Below, one piece after another: positions 1 through 11,300 of a stretch of DNA of 29,606 bases. The DNA lies in the NCBI GenBank assembly GCA_010014835.2, contig JAAAKB020254034.1, positions 1 to 29,606 of the forward strand. The letters are read 5' to 3'. The stretch's first letter is position 1. Every line of letters begins with the position of its first letter. This stretch comes from Apostichopus leukothele (Eukaryota; Echinodermata; Holothuroidea; Aspidochirotida; Stichopodidae). A model generated the notes under the pieces. That model saw only the letters and a list, made by a program, of their open reading frames with translations. It was not told the DNA's origin and searched no databases. A program made the position numbers and the translations under genes.

Positions 1-137
1 TCACATCATCTGTACTTTAAAGTATGCTCTTTCATATAAAGGCAGAACAAACAATGACAGTAACTGATAACATGCTTAAACAAGCTTTATCTTAGGTACT
101 TTTACCTCTTTCCTCTGACCTTTCGAGCGGATAAACA

Positions 138-820
138 CTACTCTAATTGTGGTCCGGTAACTTACAGATCTCTGAAGTACAGTACACGATTGCGTGAAAA
201 CGCTCATAAGGATACAAACACGCCGGATGAACTTGCATAAAGACTCGATTGATGATTCCATAGTTCAACGTTCCTATGGTGCAGATTTGCAGAGCGAAAA
301 AGGGGATTTAGGTACCGCACCACAATTAATTGCTCCCATTGACTTACACACTAACCTCGCCACTTTCCAAGGCCGATAGAGCATAGATAGAAGTTTCAAC
401 TGACATGTCCTACCCACCATAAGATAGCTAATGGCTTGGACTATCATAAAACGTTCAACTTTTGCCACCATGACCGTTTCTATTTTGAGCTAGAACAGCT
501 CAAAACTTATCACAGTGCTCCCCTTCCCATCTGCCAGCTGTCGCTGCTGAATCTTCTTGTTTCACCCCATGTTTTCTAAAATACGTTAAATCACCTTCAA
601 TCCTCCAGATTTTTAGACCATTAGTAGTTTATTACATCCTCTTCAACGTCCAATCATAAAAAAGAATGGTGATGACTCAGAAAATGCCAAAACAATCAAC
701 ACAGTAGGACACTTAAGGGCTATTTTCCGACAATGGTTAACCTCTCAGACGGACGTGCACTCTAATTGTGGTGCGATACCCTTTAAAAAAAGCACACGTT
801 ATTGTGCTTAAAACAGGTAG
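138..820. repeat. Diverged repeat pair with inverted third copy
   Basis: CTCTAATTGTGGTSCGRTA occurs at 139-157 and 758-776, each followed by a related CACACGTTATTGTG-like segment (GTACACGATTGCGTG at 182-196 and GCACACGTTATTGTG at 792-806). The inverted form TACCGCACCACAATTA is at 312-327. This suggests old copies of a small element with terminal repeats. The family is unknown. Confidence 0.5.
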
Positions 821-1046
821 ATTAACCTGAAACTACGAAAATATATTACAAAGATTTCTTGTTACGAACGAAATTGTATCTGCTACTATTGATCAACTCA
901 TGGTACATTTATTATCTGCAGTAAGAGACTGCGATTGTTAAGTTTCGCGGAACTGGATAAAATCGATATGACAGGGCCCTCTATTAATTTTGAGGGCCAG
1001 CTGGACAAATTTTGACAATTAAATCCTCATAATATTTTCTTAAAGA

Positions 1047-1700
1047 GTGGCCAAAATCGAACATTTGTCTAGTCTTTCGAAATTAATGTAAATTAATCAA
1101 ATTCCTCTTCCCTTAATATATTTGGTATAATTAGTTCTTAAAACTTCCCACTTGATGTTAAAAGACATTTGATTAAATAAAAATGAAAAGGATTTTTGGT
1201 TTGTTTAATGCTTCCAAAAATGATGTAAATTAAGTAGGGCGATCTTGTACTTATTTGTTCCCAATGGATACAAACGGACATTTTTATTACGAAAATGTTA
1301 TCATCATTTTACTGTATGCGCCTATTAACGCTTAACATTCAGATGAATTTCATTTAAAGTTAGAATAAAAGTCAAAATTGACCTTTAAAATCCCGTATAA
1401 GCATCCTGACAAAAAATTGGGAAATATCGTCTTTAATATTGTAATGCTATAGAATTATCGGTTTGTTTGTTTTCTTTTGCCAAAATCGAGACTTTCCTAT
1501 TCTTTTCAAAATAACGTAAATATAGAAGGGCGCTCTTCTGATATATACCAGGCATTATGTTGTTCTTATTTGTTCCAAATTGATACAAAAGATTAAATTA
1601 ATTTCTCACAAAATTGAATTCCCATTATATTCGTCCTTTCTTGTTATCATCAGTTGCTCACATCTTATCGTGTTTATTATACTTTGGAAAAAATATAATG
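1047..1700. repeat. Diverged direct repeats, three partial copies
   Basis: Shared blocks include GCCAAAATCGA (1049, 1479), a block like AATGATGTAAATTAAGTAGGGCG (1217; compare AATAACGTAAATATAGAAGGGCG at 1511) and CTTATTTGTTCCMAATKGATACAAA (1250, 1565). The order is preserved, which suggests an old tandem duplication or two insertions of the same element inside the TIMELESS intron. Confidence 0.6.
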
Positions 1701-2328
1701 GCAGACATCTTCTTTGCAATCTGCATGACAATAAACATTCAAAGTAACTGACAATCTGGTTCTGAGTTATAACAATATTACAACTATAAGTCTATCTTAT
1801 CCAATTTCCATTCTTTGCATTGAAGAAATACAAGTGGCCAGACTGCTTGTTTAGTTTGTGTATTAATAGAGGTGTTGTTTAAGGAGGAAGCCTGGCCCTG
1901 AAATTCTGGTAATTTACTGGCTAAATGCCAAGTGGATCTCAACATTTGCAAGTAGGAACAGAAGGAACTGGAATTTTCCTGCCAGTAGACATAGAAGACA
2001 TAAACACATAGTATTGTTAGTTTTAAAAATGAACAGTCTTAAGAATCGTCAAAACTTCCGTACCTAACATAAAACCATGTATGACTGCTTATTGTCAGCA
2101 AATATTATTGGGCTGCTCATGAAAGCCTGCACATTTACTAATATGTGTTGAAAATTCAGGAAAATGCCTGTGAGAACTTTATTTTAGCCAGTAGATGCTA
2201 TAAGCACTAAAATTTTGAGATTCTAGGCCGGGAAGCCCTTATTAATATCACAACCATGAATACAGTATTTAAGAAAACACGGAAGCTCGCAAAAAGCGAA
2301 ACAAGAACAAAATAAACAAGCTACTTAC

Positions 2329-2388
2329 CATCATCCAGCTCATCGTCAACAGGATCCTCGACTGTTGCAACTGGGGTATCCTCTACAA
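2329..2388 (-). CDS. TIMELESS: TIMELESS coding exon 16 (last exon in the window)
   Basis: 60 nt with 1-1 phase, encoding [19 protein letters not shown]. It is acidic, as is the human region after the EVWPEGDVFG block. Exact similarity is low, so the call rests on phase, a good acceptor (aatttcag), a good donor (GATG|gtaagt) and order. The next expected block (the FNFLDYLKRFA-like motif) is not found in 1-2328. Confidence 0.82.
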
Positions 2389-5300
2389 CTGAAATTGTAA
2401 AAATAACCATCTTTTTAAATGTGAAAATATGTTATAAATGTAATTTGAAAGTAACCATAGCAACAAGACTCAGAGACAGGACATGGTTAAAGTAAAAAAA
2501 AAATTTTCCACTTTATTTTGATGCTAAAGGCTAAACAAATGATTGCAGTATATTGTGGGGGTTTTATTCCTTTTGTTTATGGTTGGCCAAACAAGTTCAC
2601 CATCTACTCATCTACTCATCTGCTTTCTATGACAAGGGAACGGCCATGCTGTTGTACATTCTACTTGTAGTATTGTCGTTGAAAGAGACACTGAGACAGG
2701 TTCCATTACTTTAAGGAATTCTTGTATGTATTTCGTGTTTGCTACTTACAGCTCAGGAATCTAAGTAAGGATACACACAACTAAAACCTACACCTATACA
2801 GCTATGTCTAATAATAAGCACAACTTGCCACATTACTTAGGCAGTACTTGATGTAAACTACTAGCCATCTGCCGGAGAACCTCTAAAGCTAATTATGGCC
2901 GTCTGAACAGAAATACGGTTGTCTTGGACCACAATTAAAAATTTGCCCAGGCTTAAGTTATCGACTGTTACAGGTATAATAGCCTGATATGGACTCATTA
3001 GTACACCAAGCTTTCTTATGTAATGAGCATGTCACCTATTGTCAATAGACCAATCGTAAAAAAACCAATTGTAAAAAATAAACCAATAAAAACCAATTGT
3101 CATTTATAGCCATTGATCACCTCTTGTCGCACTTCAGTTAATTGCACCTACCATTCAAATTTGTGAAGTGAATTTCTCTCAAGGCCATGAACTCATCTTC
3201 AGGTGCTAGTTCTGCAGCACCAAAAACATCGCCATCTGGCCACACTTCCCTGAAGATGAAGGAAAATAGAGAAGTAAAAAAAGCATCTAAGGAATTGCAC
3301 TTTTAAATTTTCTACACTAAGAATCACTCACTTTTAAAAGAAAATACTGTTAGTTATTTTTATTACCCCTCATCAGCTGAGAGTCAGCCAAAAAATATGA
3401 AATCATCTAACAATTGATAATAATGGACAAATTTTTCTATGTTATTTCATGTTTTCTGTACTATTTAATTACCAAAATGGCAGCAAAAGAGATGAACTAA
3501 AGTACAAATTTGTCTTTGTAAGTTCATGTTTCCTGTACTATTTAATTACCAAAATGGCAGTTAATTACCAAAATGGCAGGTAGTGACAGGTAATAACCAA
3601 AATGGCAGGTAATGGCAGGTAATTACCAAAATGGCAGGTAATGGCAGGTAATTACCAAAATGGTAGGTAATGGCAGGTAATAACCAACATGGCAGGTAAT
3701 GGCAGGTAATTACCAAACTGGCAGCATCCATCAGTGACAGATCAGCTACAATCTTTTCAACAAGTCACATTCCTACATCTGACACATTTTGGTAATCTCT
3801 GAACAAAACTGATGACGATTTTGTCACAAATATTGTGAAGAAATGTTTCCTTCCTAAATATCGATTGGATAGTATCAGAACAATCGCATTCCAATGAGTT
3901 CAACATTGTTTATCATCTTGGAAGTTATAATGCGCTGTACGTATTATGGTGCACTCTGTGGGAAATTTTCTAAGATTGTACCGTTATGTAACAGGACCCT
4001 CACTAAGAATGAAATACATCCTCTGCAGAAGTTAAATGTATATTAATAATAGTTTAAGGAATTCATTTGCCAATGAGTAAAAATTTTCATTTTCAAAGTG
4101 GTATTTGAAATTTGCCATTATTGACTGCTACTGAAGGGGTCAGTGCATCAACTCACGTACGAAAGCATTCATATATAAATATGAAGAACTACAAGAGACA
4201 GAAATATAAAACTACCACTGTACAGTAAGAATTCTCAATAATGCAGAGATGTATCTCGCAGCAGGATGAATGTAACTCACCTCGCAGCTCTTAGAAGTGC
4301 AATAGCATCACCACCTTGTCCATTGTGTAAACATGTCTGGATACGAATCATAGCATCAGATCTACAAATGAGATAACAATAATGACTTCTTCAGGCCTCG
4401 AATTTCACAATTTATGCTACTTGATAAAAATGCCAGTGCTTGAAAAAATCTACTGGACTGGCTAAAACCAAGTTCTTATAGGCATTTCCCTGAATTACAA
4501 CTCACAGTTACTGCACAGGCTTTTAAAAGCAGCCAAATAATATTTGCTGATATATAAACAGTAGTAATATAGGGATTATGTAAGGTACAGAAATCATGCC
4601 CATTCTTTTACTGACTACTGCTACCATGAAAACTGTTACCATCTTTTTAGTATCTATATAATTTGGGCAAATTGCCAGTGCTTTTCTTTTCTTCAGGCAA
4701 CGGCAAGATCCACTGACGGTATGAACGACTGAATAACCCAAATTTTCAAGGCCTGTTCTTATAATGCAGCAAGGTTTTAAGGAATTTACTTCCAGTATCT
4801 CTTTGCATTTCCATGGTAACATCTCAAACCATGCAAATAATAAGAAAAGAAAACAACACCAATCCTAGAGTCTACCATCACTGTGAGAGCAGATGTCAGA
4901 ACGTTGGGAGAAGTTTCTAAAGCTAGTAACATTGAATCTATCCTTTCAAACTTAAATGCAATTGTACTGACAGTATGAGCAACTTCATAACTTTATCCAA
5001 TAGAAACATGATATTCATACTGCTGACACTGTCATAACAAGTGCTCGGAAGCATAATTCGAAAGTATCACTTTCAAAAACCTGTTGCAACATGACGGAGG
5101 CAAATGTCTCTAGTCTCCTTTAAGTATAAGAATCAGGGCAGTACCTATTTTCATTAACTGTTATCTAATAAAGAAGAAACTCTGCCTCCTTTGGACACAA
5201 ATAAATGGGTTGTATCATTTCAAGAACCATGGTACTGTTTGCATATCACTTACTAGTCACACTTTTTTCATTTGGGTAGGGGAAGGTTGGGGGGGTGGAG

Positions 5301-8300
5301 AATGGGAGAAACAGTCCTTTATCTAATCTGTCACTTTACTTTTTCCACTACATCAAAAGGTTCACAATTTATTGTTCTAGGGCCAGAGAAAAGACTTTTG
5401 TTATATATTGCAATACCATATCATATGCAGGGTGGGCTGGCAGGGCACTCAAGTCTCACGTCTTCAATAATTAAGAGCCCACATACCAGATTAGTGCAAG
5501 AAATGCAGGCAACTAATCTTTTATGGCCAGATTTGACCCCTACTCCAATCCACTACAGCAGAATCTTGAAAACCATTTGTTCTACGTAACAGAATAAACA
5601 AATAGCTCACCGTTGTTCTTCCACAGGCTGTTCTGAGGCGGCATCAAAGGGGATCACATTCTGTGGAATATCCTCTCGTTCTTGCAACATCGCAGACAAA
5701 TCCCCGGCAACGGTATCCCAGCTTTCATTCAACTCCGTCTCCCGGTTTTCTGCAGACTGGTTCTGACCTTCATTATTTTGCTTCTCTGGAAAATGTTGGA
5801 AAATGAAACCAAATAAAATGGAATATTTACATTTCTGATACAAGTATTTCAAAAAAAGGGACGTCATTCCATCTATATAAGACAATCTATCTGTATTTAA
5901 AAAGTGTAACAATGCGAGTAGGATGTAATTCCTATTTCATTATTGGTGTAAATGGTAACTAATTGTTTAAATAAACTCTTCCTTGAAATATGCATTTTAA
6001 GCACTAACATAATCACTAGCTCACAAACACACAGCTCATGGGCTAGGCATGGCTAAATATTGCATCTGTAGGAAGATTCCTCAAGTTTTGCAACAATGCC
6101 GGGCACTTCACTTCAAAACTGAAAAGAAATAGATATTTCCATTCCAAAACTTGTGATGTTATGCAATTTTTCTCTACTTTTTGGCTTTTAGCTCACAGAC
6201 ATTGCTGTCAAGATGTATTACCTGATGACATACTTTCATATGCTTGCAAGCGAGCAGCTGAACCCAGTCTAACATATTCTTTTATGTTCAGCAGTCAGAA
6301 ATCAGCTTATACTTTAACAGTGTTATTTAATTGTAAAGACACATCTTTCTTTAACCATGCCTTGTTGTCATGAGGTCATATCATGATGAAGAGAGGTATC
6401 ACGTTAGTTTAGGACTTACTTTTCCTTCGTTTGGCCTTCTTTCTGGCTTTTTTCTGAAATAAATTTAAAATACAACCATGTCATCAGTGAGTACTCATGT
6501 CTAAACACAAATGTAATGATGAGAACCTCTGTTACTTTTAATAGACAATTGTAAATTAATAATGAGGAGTTTAGTTTACTACAGGCAAGAGTATCCACTG
6601 TTACAGCAGTTCCTTTGATTAAGAATATTAAATCTCACTTGGGATCAAAATATGGGCTAAGCTGAAAGTCTTTGTCGTTAGAATTTAAAGTAATCTCTTT
6701 AAGAAATGAAGTGAACGAAACCAAACATTATGTATTCATTTCTGTTTGAAAATGTAAACTTCTTTAAAATTAAATCCGCTTTACATAATTACATGTGCTA
6801 AAGATGACCAGAAACATGGTTCTAACAATCCAAATCACAACGTCTCCAAAACCTGACTTACAAAGTTTACAATGTTTGTTAACAAACCTTAAAAACACCA
6901 GATCAGCATTACAAAGTTTTACAAAGTGAATCCTAATTTCGCACAAGGTTAAAATATGAATTCTTTCTATGATTACCTGAACAACGATAGTTTTCTTCCC
7001 TTTACAATATTTCTCCAACATCTTCAGATAAATATGGGCGGTGTCCACAAGATCAATCAGGAATGTCCTTTAAGAGATCACAGAATAAAAAGTGAAGGTT
7101 TTCGCATTTCCATTTCCATTTGCTTCGCTTTTATTTTATATTACATTGTAAAACGTTATTGAATTTCACAACAGATCATGTGTGTCAAACATAATTTACA
7201 CACTAATTATGAAAAATTTCTTTCGATACGTTTGACTTTGGGAATTTGATCAGTGGGTTTCAGTGTTTGAATAGACATCAGTGGCCACAAAATCACTGAT
7301 AAAATTGATTCAGGTTTATAATTTGTTGAGCTTTCATTCATTGCCGTACTTCAAGAAATAATCTAAAACTGTGTTGGACAAGATTGTCATGTTCTACGGT
7401 AATAGCTGTTACGTCAAACGAACTTATCTCTCGCTATGTTATAATTTAGGTCAAACAAATTTATCTCTCGCTATGTTATACCTGGTATTCTTGATGTCCG
7501 TGTAACTCTTGAGCAAGAGCAGTAATATCTCTCGATACTCAATCACGTAGAAGACGTTGCTCTGTATGACGTGAGAGGATTCTCTGACTGTCTCCTCAGG
7601 GTGGTTGGAGATCGCATCCAGAGTTAGAAGGAGTTCTCTGTAAGTCTTCACAGCAATATGAAGTCTGTTCAAGAGAAGCAGCATACATTAGTAAGACATA
7701 AAATGCAGTGGAACGAGTGAACAATTAACAACAGATGATTAGTGTTTCTACGTATTCCCAGACCCTTCCGCAGACCCACCATGGTTTTTCTGTCAAAAAG
7801 TGAATCTAGGATGGCTGATATTTCAATCCCATTCATAAAATGTGATAATCTATGCCAAAGAGAACAAGGATAAAATATTTCCCACTCTCTGAAACTGATA
7901 ATACATGCAACAGCTGCAATGATTGTTGGATTTGTGAAGAAAAAACAAAACCCAGCAGCCTTTCTACCTGTTTCATTTACTTTAATTGCATCCTCTTTTA
8001 CAAAACTATTAAATAACATGCTATTGAGAATCTGATAAACCTACAAACTTTAAATGCTGCTTAAAACACCTGTCATCATAGTCTAGTTTATATATAAATC
8101 AAACATCATTTGATCAAAATTGAAATTGAAAAGTAAATACCTCCTTGCCCAGTTTTTCATTTCCTGCTTATCAGTGGTGAGCATCTCCACATACTTTAGA
8201 ATCTGCATTTGCACATAATGGAATGTCTGAATGCTGAAGGTCTCGCTGAAGGAAAAGTGAAGTTTATATAGGACTTCCCATTTCAGCAAAATGAACAAAA

Positions 8301-11300
8301 GTTTGATATTTGGCTGACAGACAAATTGTCCACGATGCTAAAGTTTCAATTAAAACGGTGCTTATCTGAGTTCTTAGTGAACAAATATGTCATAAATTCT
8401 GCCACTGTAGCCAGATGTAAGTAGCATCTTTTCTATTTGTTATTCATTTGGGAGTAAGTAACAAAGTTTCACTTGCAAGTGTGTTTTGGGAAAATAATTA
8501 AAATGTCTTGTACAAATGTTGCCAAATCTGGTCACACTATTGCTTACATTAAAAACATTCTATGGCCCGAATTTCACTGATGCCCATGACATTTTGTTCA
8601 CATTTATGTGATTCCAGAGCACATAGCAGTAATGTGCATGTTCTCTCCTTAAATAAAATCTTCAAACCCAACAAAACTTCACACACTGTCATTAACCCCA
8701 AGCTTCTCTTACAGGCCAATAACTGGTGGACAAGGCAGTGAAGCATATGATAAATTAATCAGCAGTTATATTTACGACGCTTAAGCGACCACAAATGTGG
8801 GGGAAACCCGCGAGGGCTTATGGATTACAACTAGCACGTCGGGTGGCTTCGACTTCAACATTTTAACTCAAATTTTGGAATCTTTTCAATTCAGAAAGTC
8901 ATTTCAGATGGGAACACTGTGATTGCTCTTGGATGAAAAACCCACCTATAACCCGTCCAGGTATCGAACCCGGAACCCCGCTTCCCGATTGTTAAGCCTC
9001 ATTGCTTCAAATGCCACTGCCTTTATCCACTTGGCCACAGCACCGGTATAATGTATATGATGTATACACATACACAATAACTTTCATACTTTCCCTAAAA
9101 AGTCAACAGTCTTAGTGAACCGTGGGAGCATTTAATGTAAATTGAGCTTTCATTGGTCTTTTATCCACACATGAATAGTGGACCTCAACAAAACAATATG
9201 TTCCTTTTAGTGACTAAGGTGGATCCGTGTACTGAGTGTAAAGTTAATTCAAGCTTTGTTTATGAAGTTTAAAAGAATTTCCTACTTTGACCTTTGGTGA
9301 CCTAAAATGACCTTTGGGTTGTTTTGAAAAAAAAACAGGGTATGCATCCACATGCCACATATGAAGTTTATCCAAGAATTGCTTTCCAAGTTATAGATTT
9401 TACAAGGTATTCAGACTTTGACCTCTGTGACAAAAAGTAACCTTTGACCTCTATGTCTAACACTGTGTAACTTCTTTTAGTATGAATATTAAAAGAGCAA
9501 AGAAATTATTTCAACCAGTGACATCACACATCAGCTATTCAGTTGACCTCAAAGGATCTGCACTCTATCATAATTGAGAATTCCGAGTATAATTCTGTGA
9601 AATTTCATAGTGGTGTTCAGGATGAAGTGACAATTACCCTAGCACTCCCAGTACCCAGTACATAGATCAGGATGTGGTACGACAGGAATATATACCCAAC
9701 AGGTATGAAAATGGAATATTCGCTATGACACTCCATTGTTGGAATATAATTTAATCAAACCGTCAGTTTTTTCCTCACCTTACTAAGTCGACCTGACAAT
9801 TATGAAGACGATTGAACTCCATGAAGAAACGCATGATCCATAAATAGTACGAGTCGTCGTTTTCTTGCGCCTTCTGATGCAAAATATGATCCTAGAAAGA
9901 GAAAGAGTTTCGTGAAAATACCGTGAAATGATCTAAAGTTGGCCAATCCTACTCCACGTCTACTTGCTGCAAACTATCGTTGTTGTGATCTTCACATTCT
10001 GTGCTCAAAATGCTAAAGACACGCTTGTTAAAGTTAACGAAAATTTAATGACTTTCTCATGCTTCGCTTGACAACAGAGTGGTGTCATACAAGTAAACAA
10101 ACTTCCATATCATTACTATCGTGAACTAGACTGACAGATCGTTCACTCTTCAAAGCATTCGAGGTACACCTTGAAACAAAATCTGTTTGTACCATATAGG
10201 TATACGTACCATGGGTACCATATATCTAACATGGGAAAATATATGTGTTTCTCAATTGCATAGCTAAGACTGAAATAAAAATGTCAACAGAACACACCAA
10301 TTACAAGCTCTAGGTATAGAAATTTTCCTTCTATCTTTTCAATACAGGTTCATCACATAGGTAGTATGTGTATGAATAGGCCAACTGTAACATATGTAAC
10401 ATCAAAGTTGAGAATAGCTGGGATTTTTTTCTTCTTCCTAATTTACATAATCATTCCCAAGTTGGTTTCAAAATAAATTCGCCTCTGAATGTTGTATCGA
10501 ATGTGATCTGTCTCCTAGATCTGAAATATTAGTCATGCTAAAACATAGCCCAAAGAATGAAACACCTCTGTTCCCCTTCAGCTATATATGACGATTTTAA
10601 CCAAATTGCAATTTTACAGAGAACATTCTTTAATCCTACCTTCACATTGTACATCATGGGGTTGTAGCAATTCCCCAGGAAAAGGGAACAAAAATCCTTC
10701 AGGAAGAGTCGGATACTAAGTGTTGACCTACGGGTCACGGTCATGTCCTGCATCGGCAGACGATGCTTTGGTCGTTTCGCCGGAGCCTTGTCTAGAGCAA
10801 ACGAAATGGAGTTGACATCCTTTGGAAGCGTCCGGTGGTAAATAACATCGTATTCACTGATGGATTTGAGGTTTTTGACTTGGAATGTCCCACCAAAACG
10901 AGAATGTCTGTCAGGAGTAAAGAAACAAGTACACTTGATATTGTAAACAAGAATATCTAGGAATTATGTAATATATATATATTTTTTTCAGACTTTGATG
11001 TTGAGGGTTTCATGTCTTTGTAGCTTGTAGAACAGGCTGTTATCATATACCATGTAATACTATGTGTTGTTAATGTTTATGTGCCAATGTGGCATAATCC
11101 AGCTAGTGTATAATGATGCTCAAAACAACCGCTAGTCAACTTCAATAAGTAAGAAAGTCATGAATATTTGAGAAGGCCTAACATAAACAAATCCAAGCCA
11201 ACTTAACTTGACACTGGAATAAATTGTTGTGTTGATGTATATTAAAAAAAGAAAAACCTGGGATTTGAAAAGGGAATGCGCTATGGCCACTGGCAGACAG

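Larger units (their letters stand above)
1..2328 (-). other. TIMELESS: TIMELESS intron 16 (incomplete)
   Basis: No exon recognised on either strand. The next expected Timeless block (an FNFLDYLKRFA-like motif) is absent, so the intron exceeds 2.3 kb. It holds the two groups of old repeats listed at 138-820 and 1047-1700. Confidence 0.7.
8246..9778 (-). other. TIMELESS: TIMELESS intron 8
   Basis: Carries the SINE (8770-9052) and the TTTGACCT-rich element (9205-9545). This is the largest complete intron of the gene in the window, and the insertions account for much of its size. Confidence 0.8.

Noticed and set aside
1-2328. Continuation of TIMELESS coding sequence
   Set aside because: Minus-strand frames were scanned for the next conserved blocks and for acceptor/donor pairs, and none fitted.
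7669-8019. 116-codon ORF with hydrophobic stretches
   Set aside because: Falls wholly in the intron between exons 9 and 10, which join in perfect phase without it.
8945-9045. Functional tRNA gene
   Set aside because: A and B boxes are good, but the acceptor stem does not pair well and the tRNA-like head runs straight into a SINE body.
9282-9451. Cluster of TGACCT half-sites as a nuclear receptor response region
   Set aside because: The half-sites sit in two copies of a degenerate repeat deep in an intron. Repeat origin explains them better.
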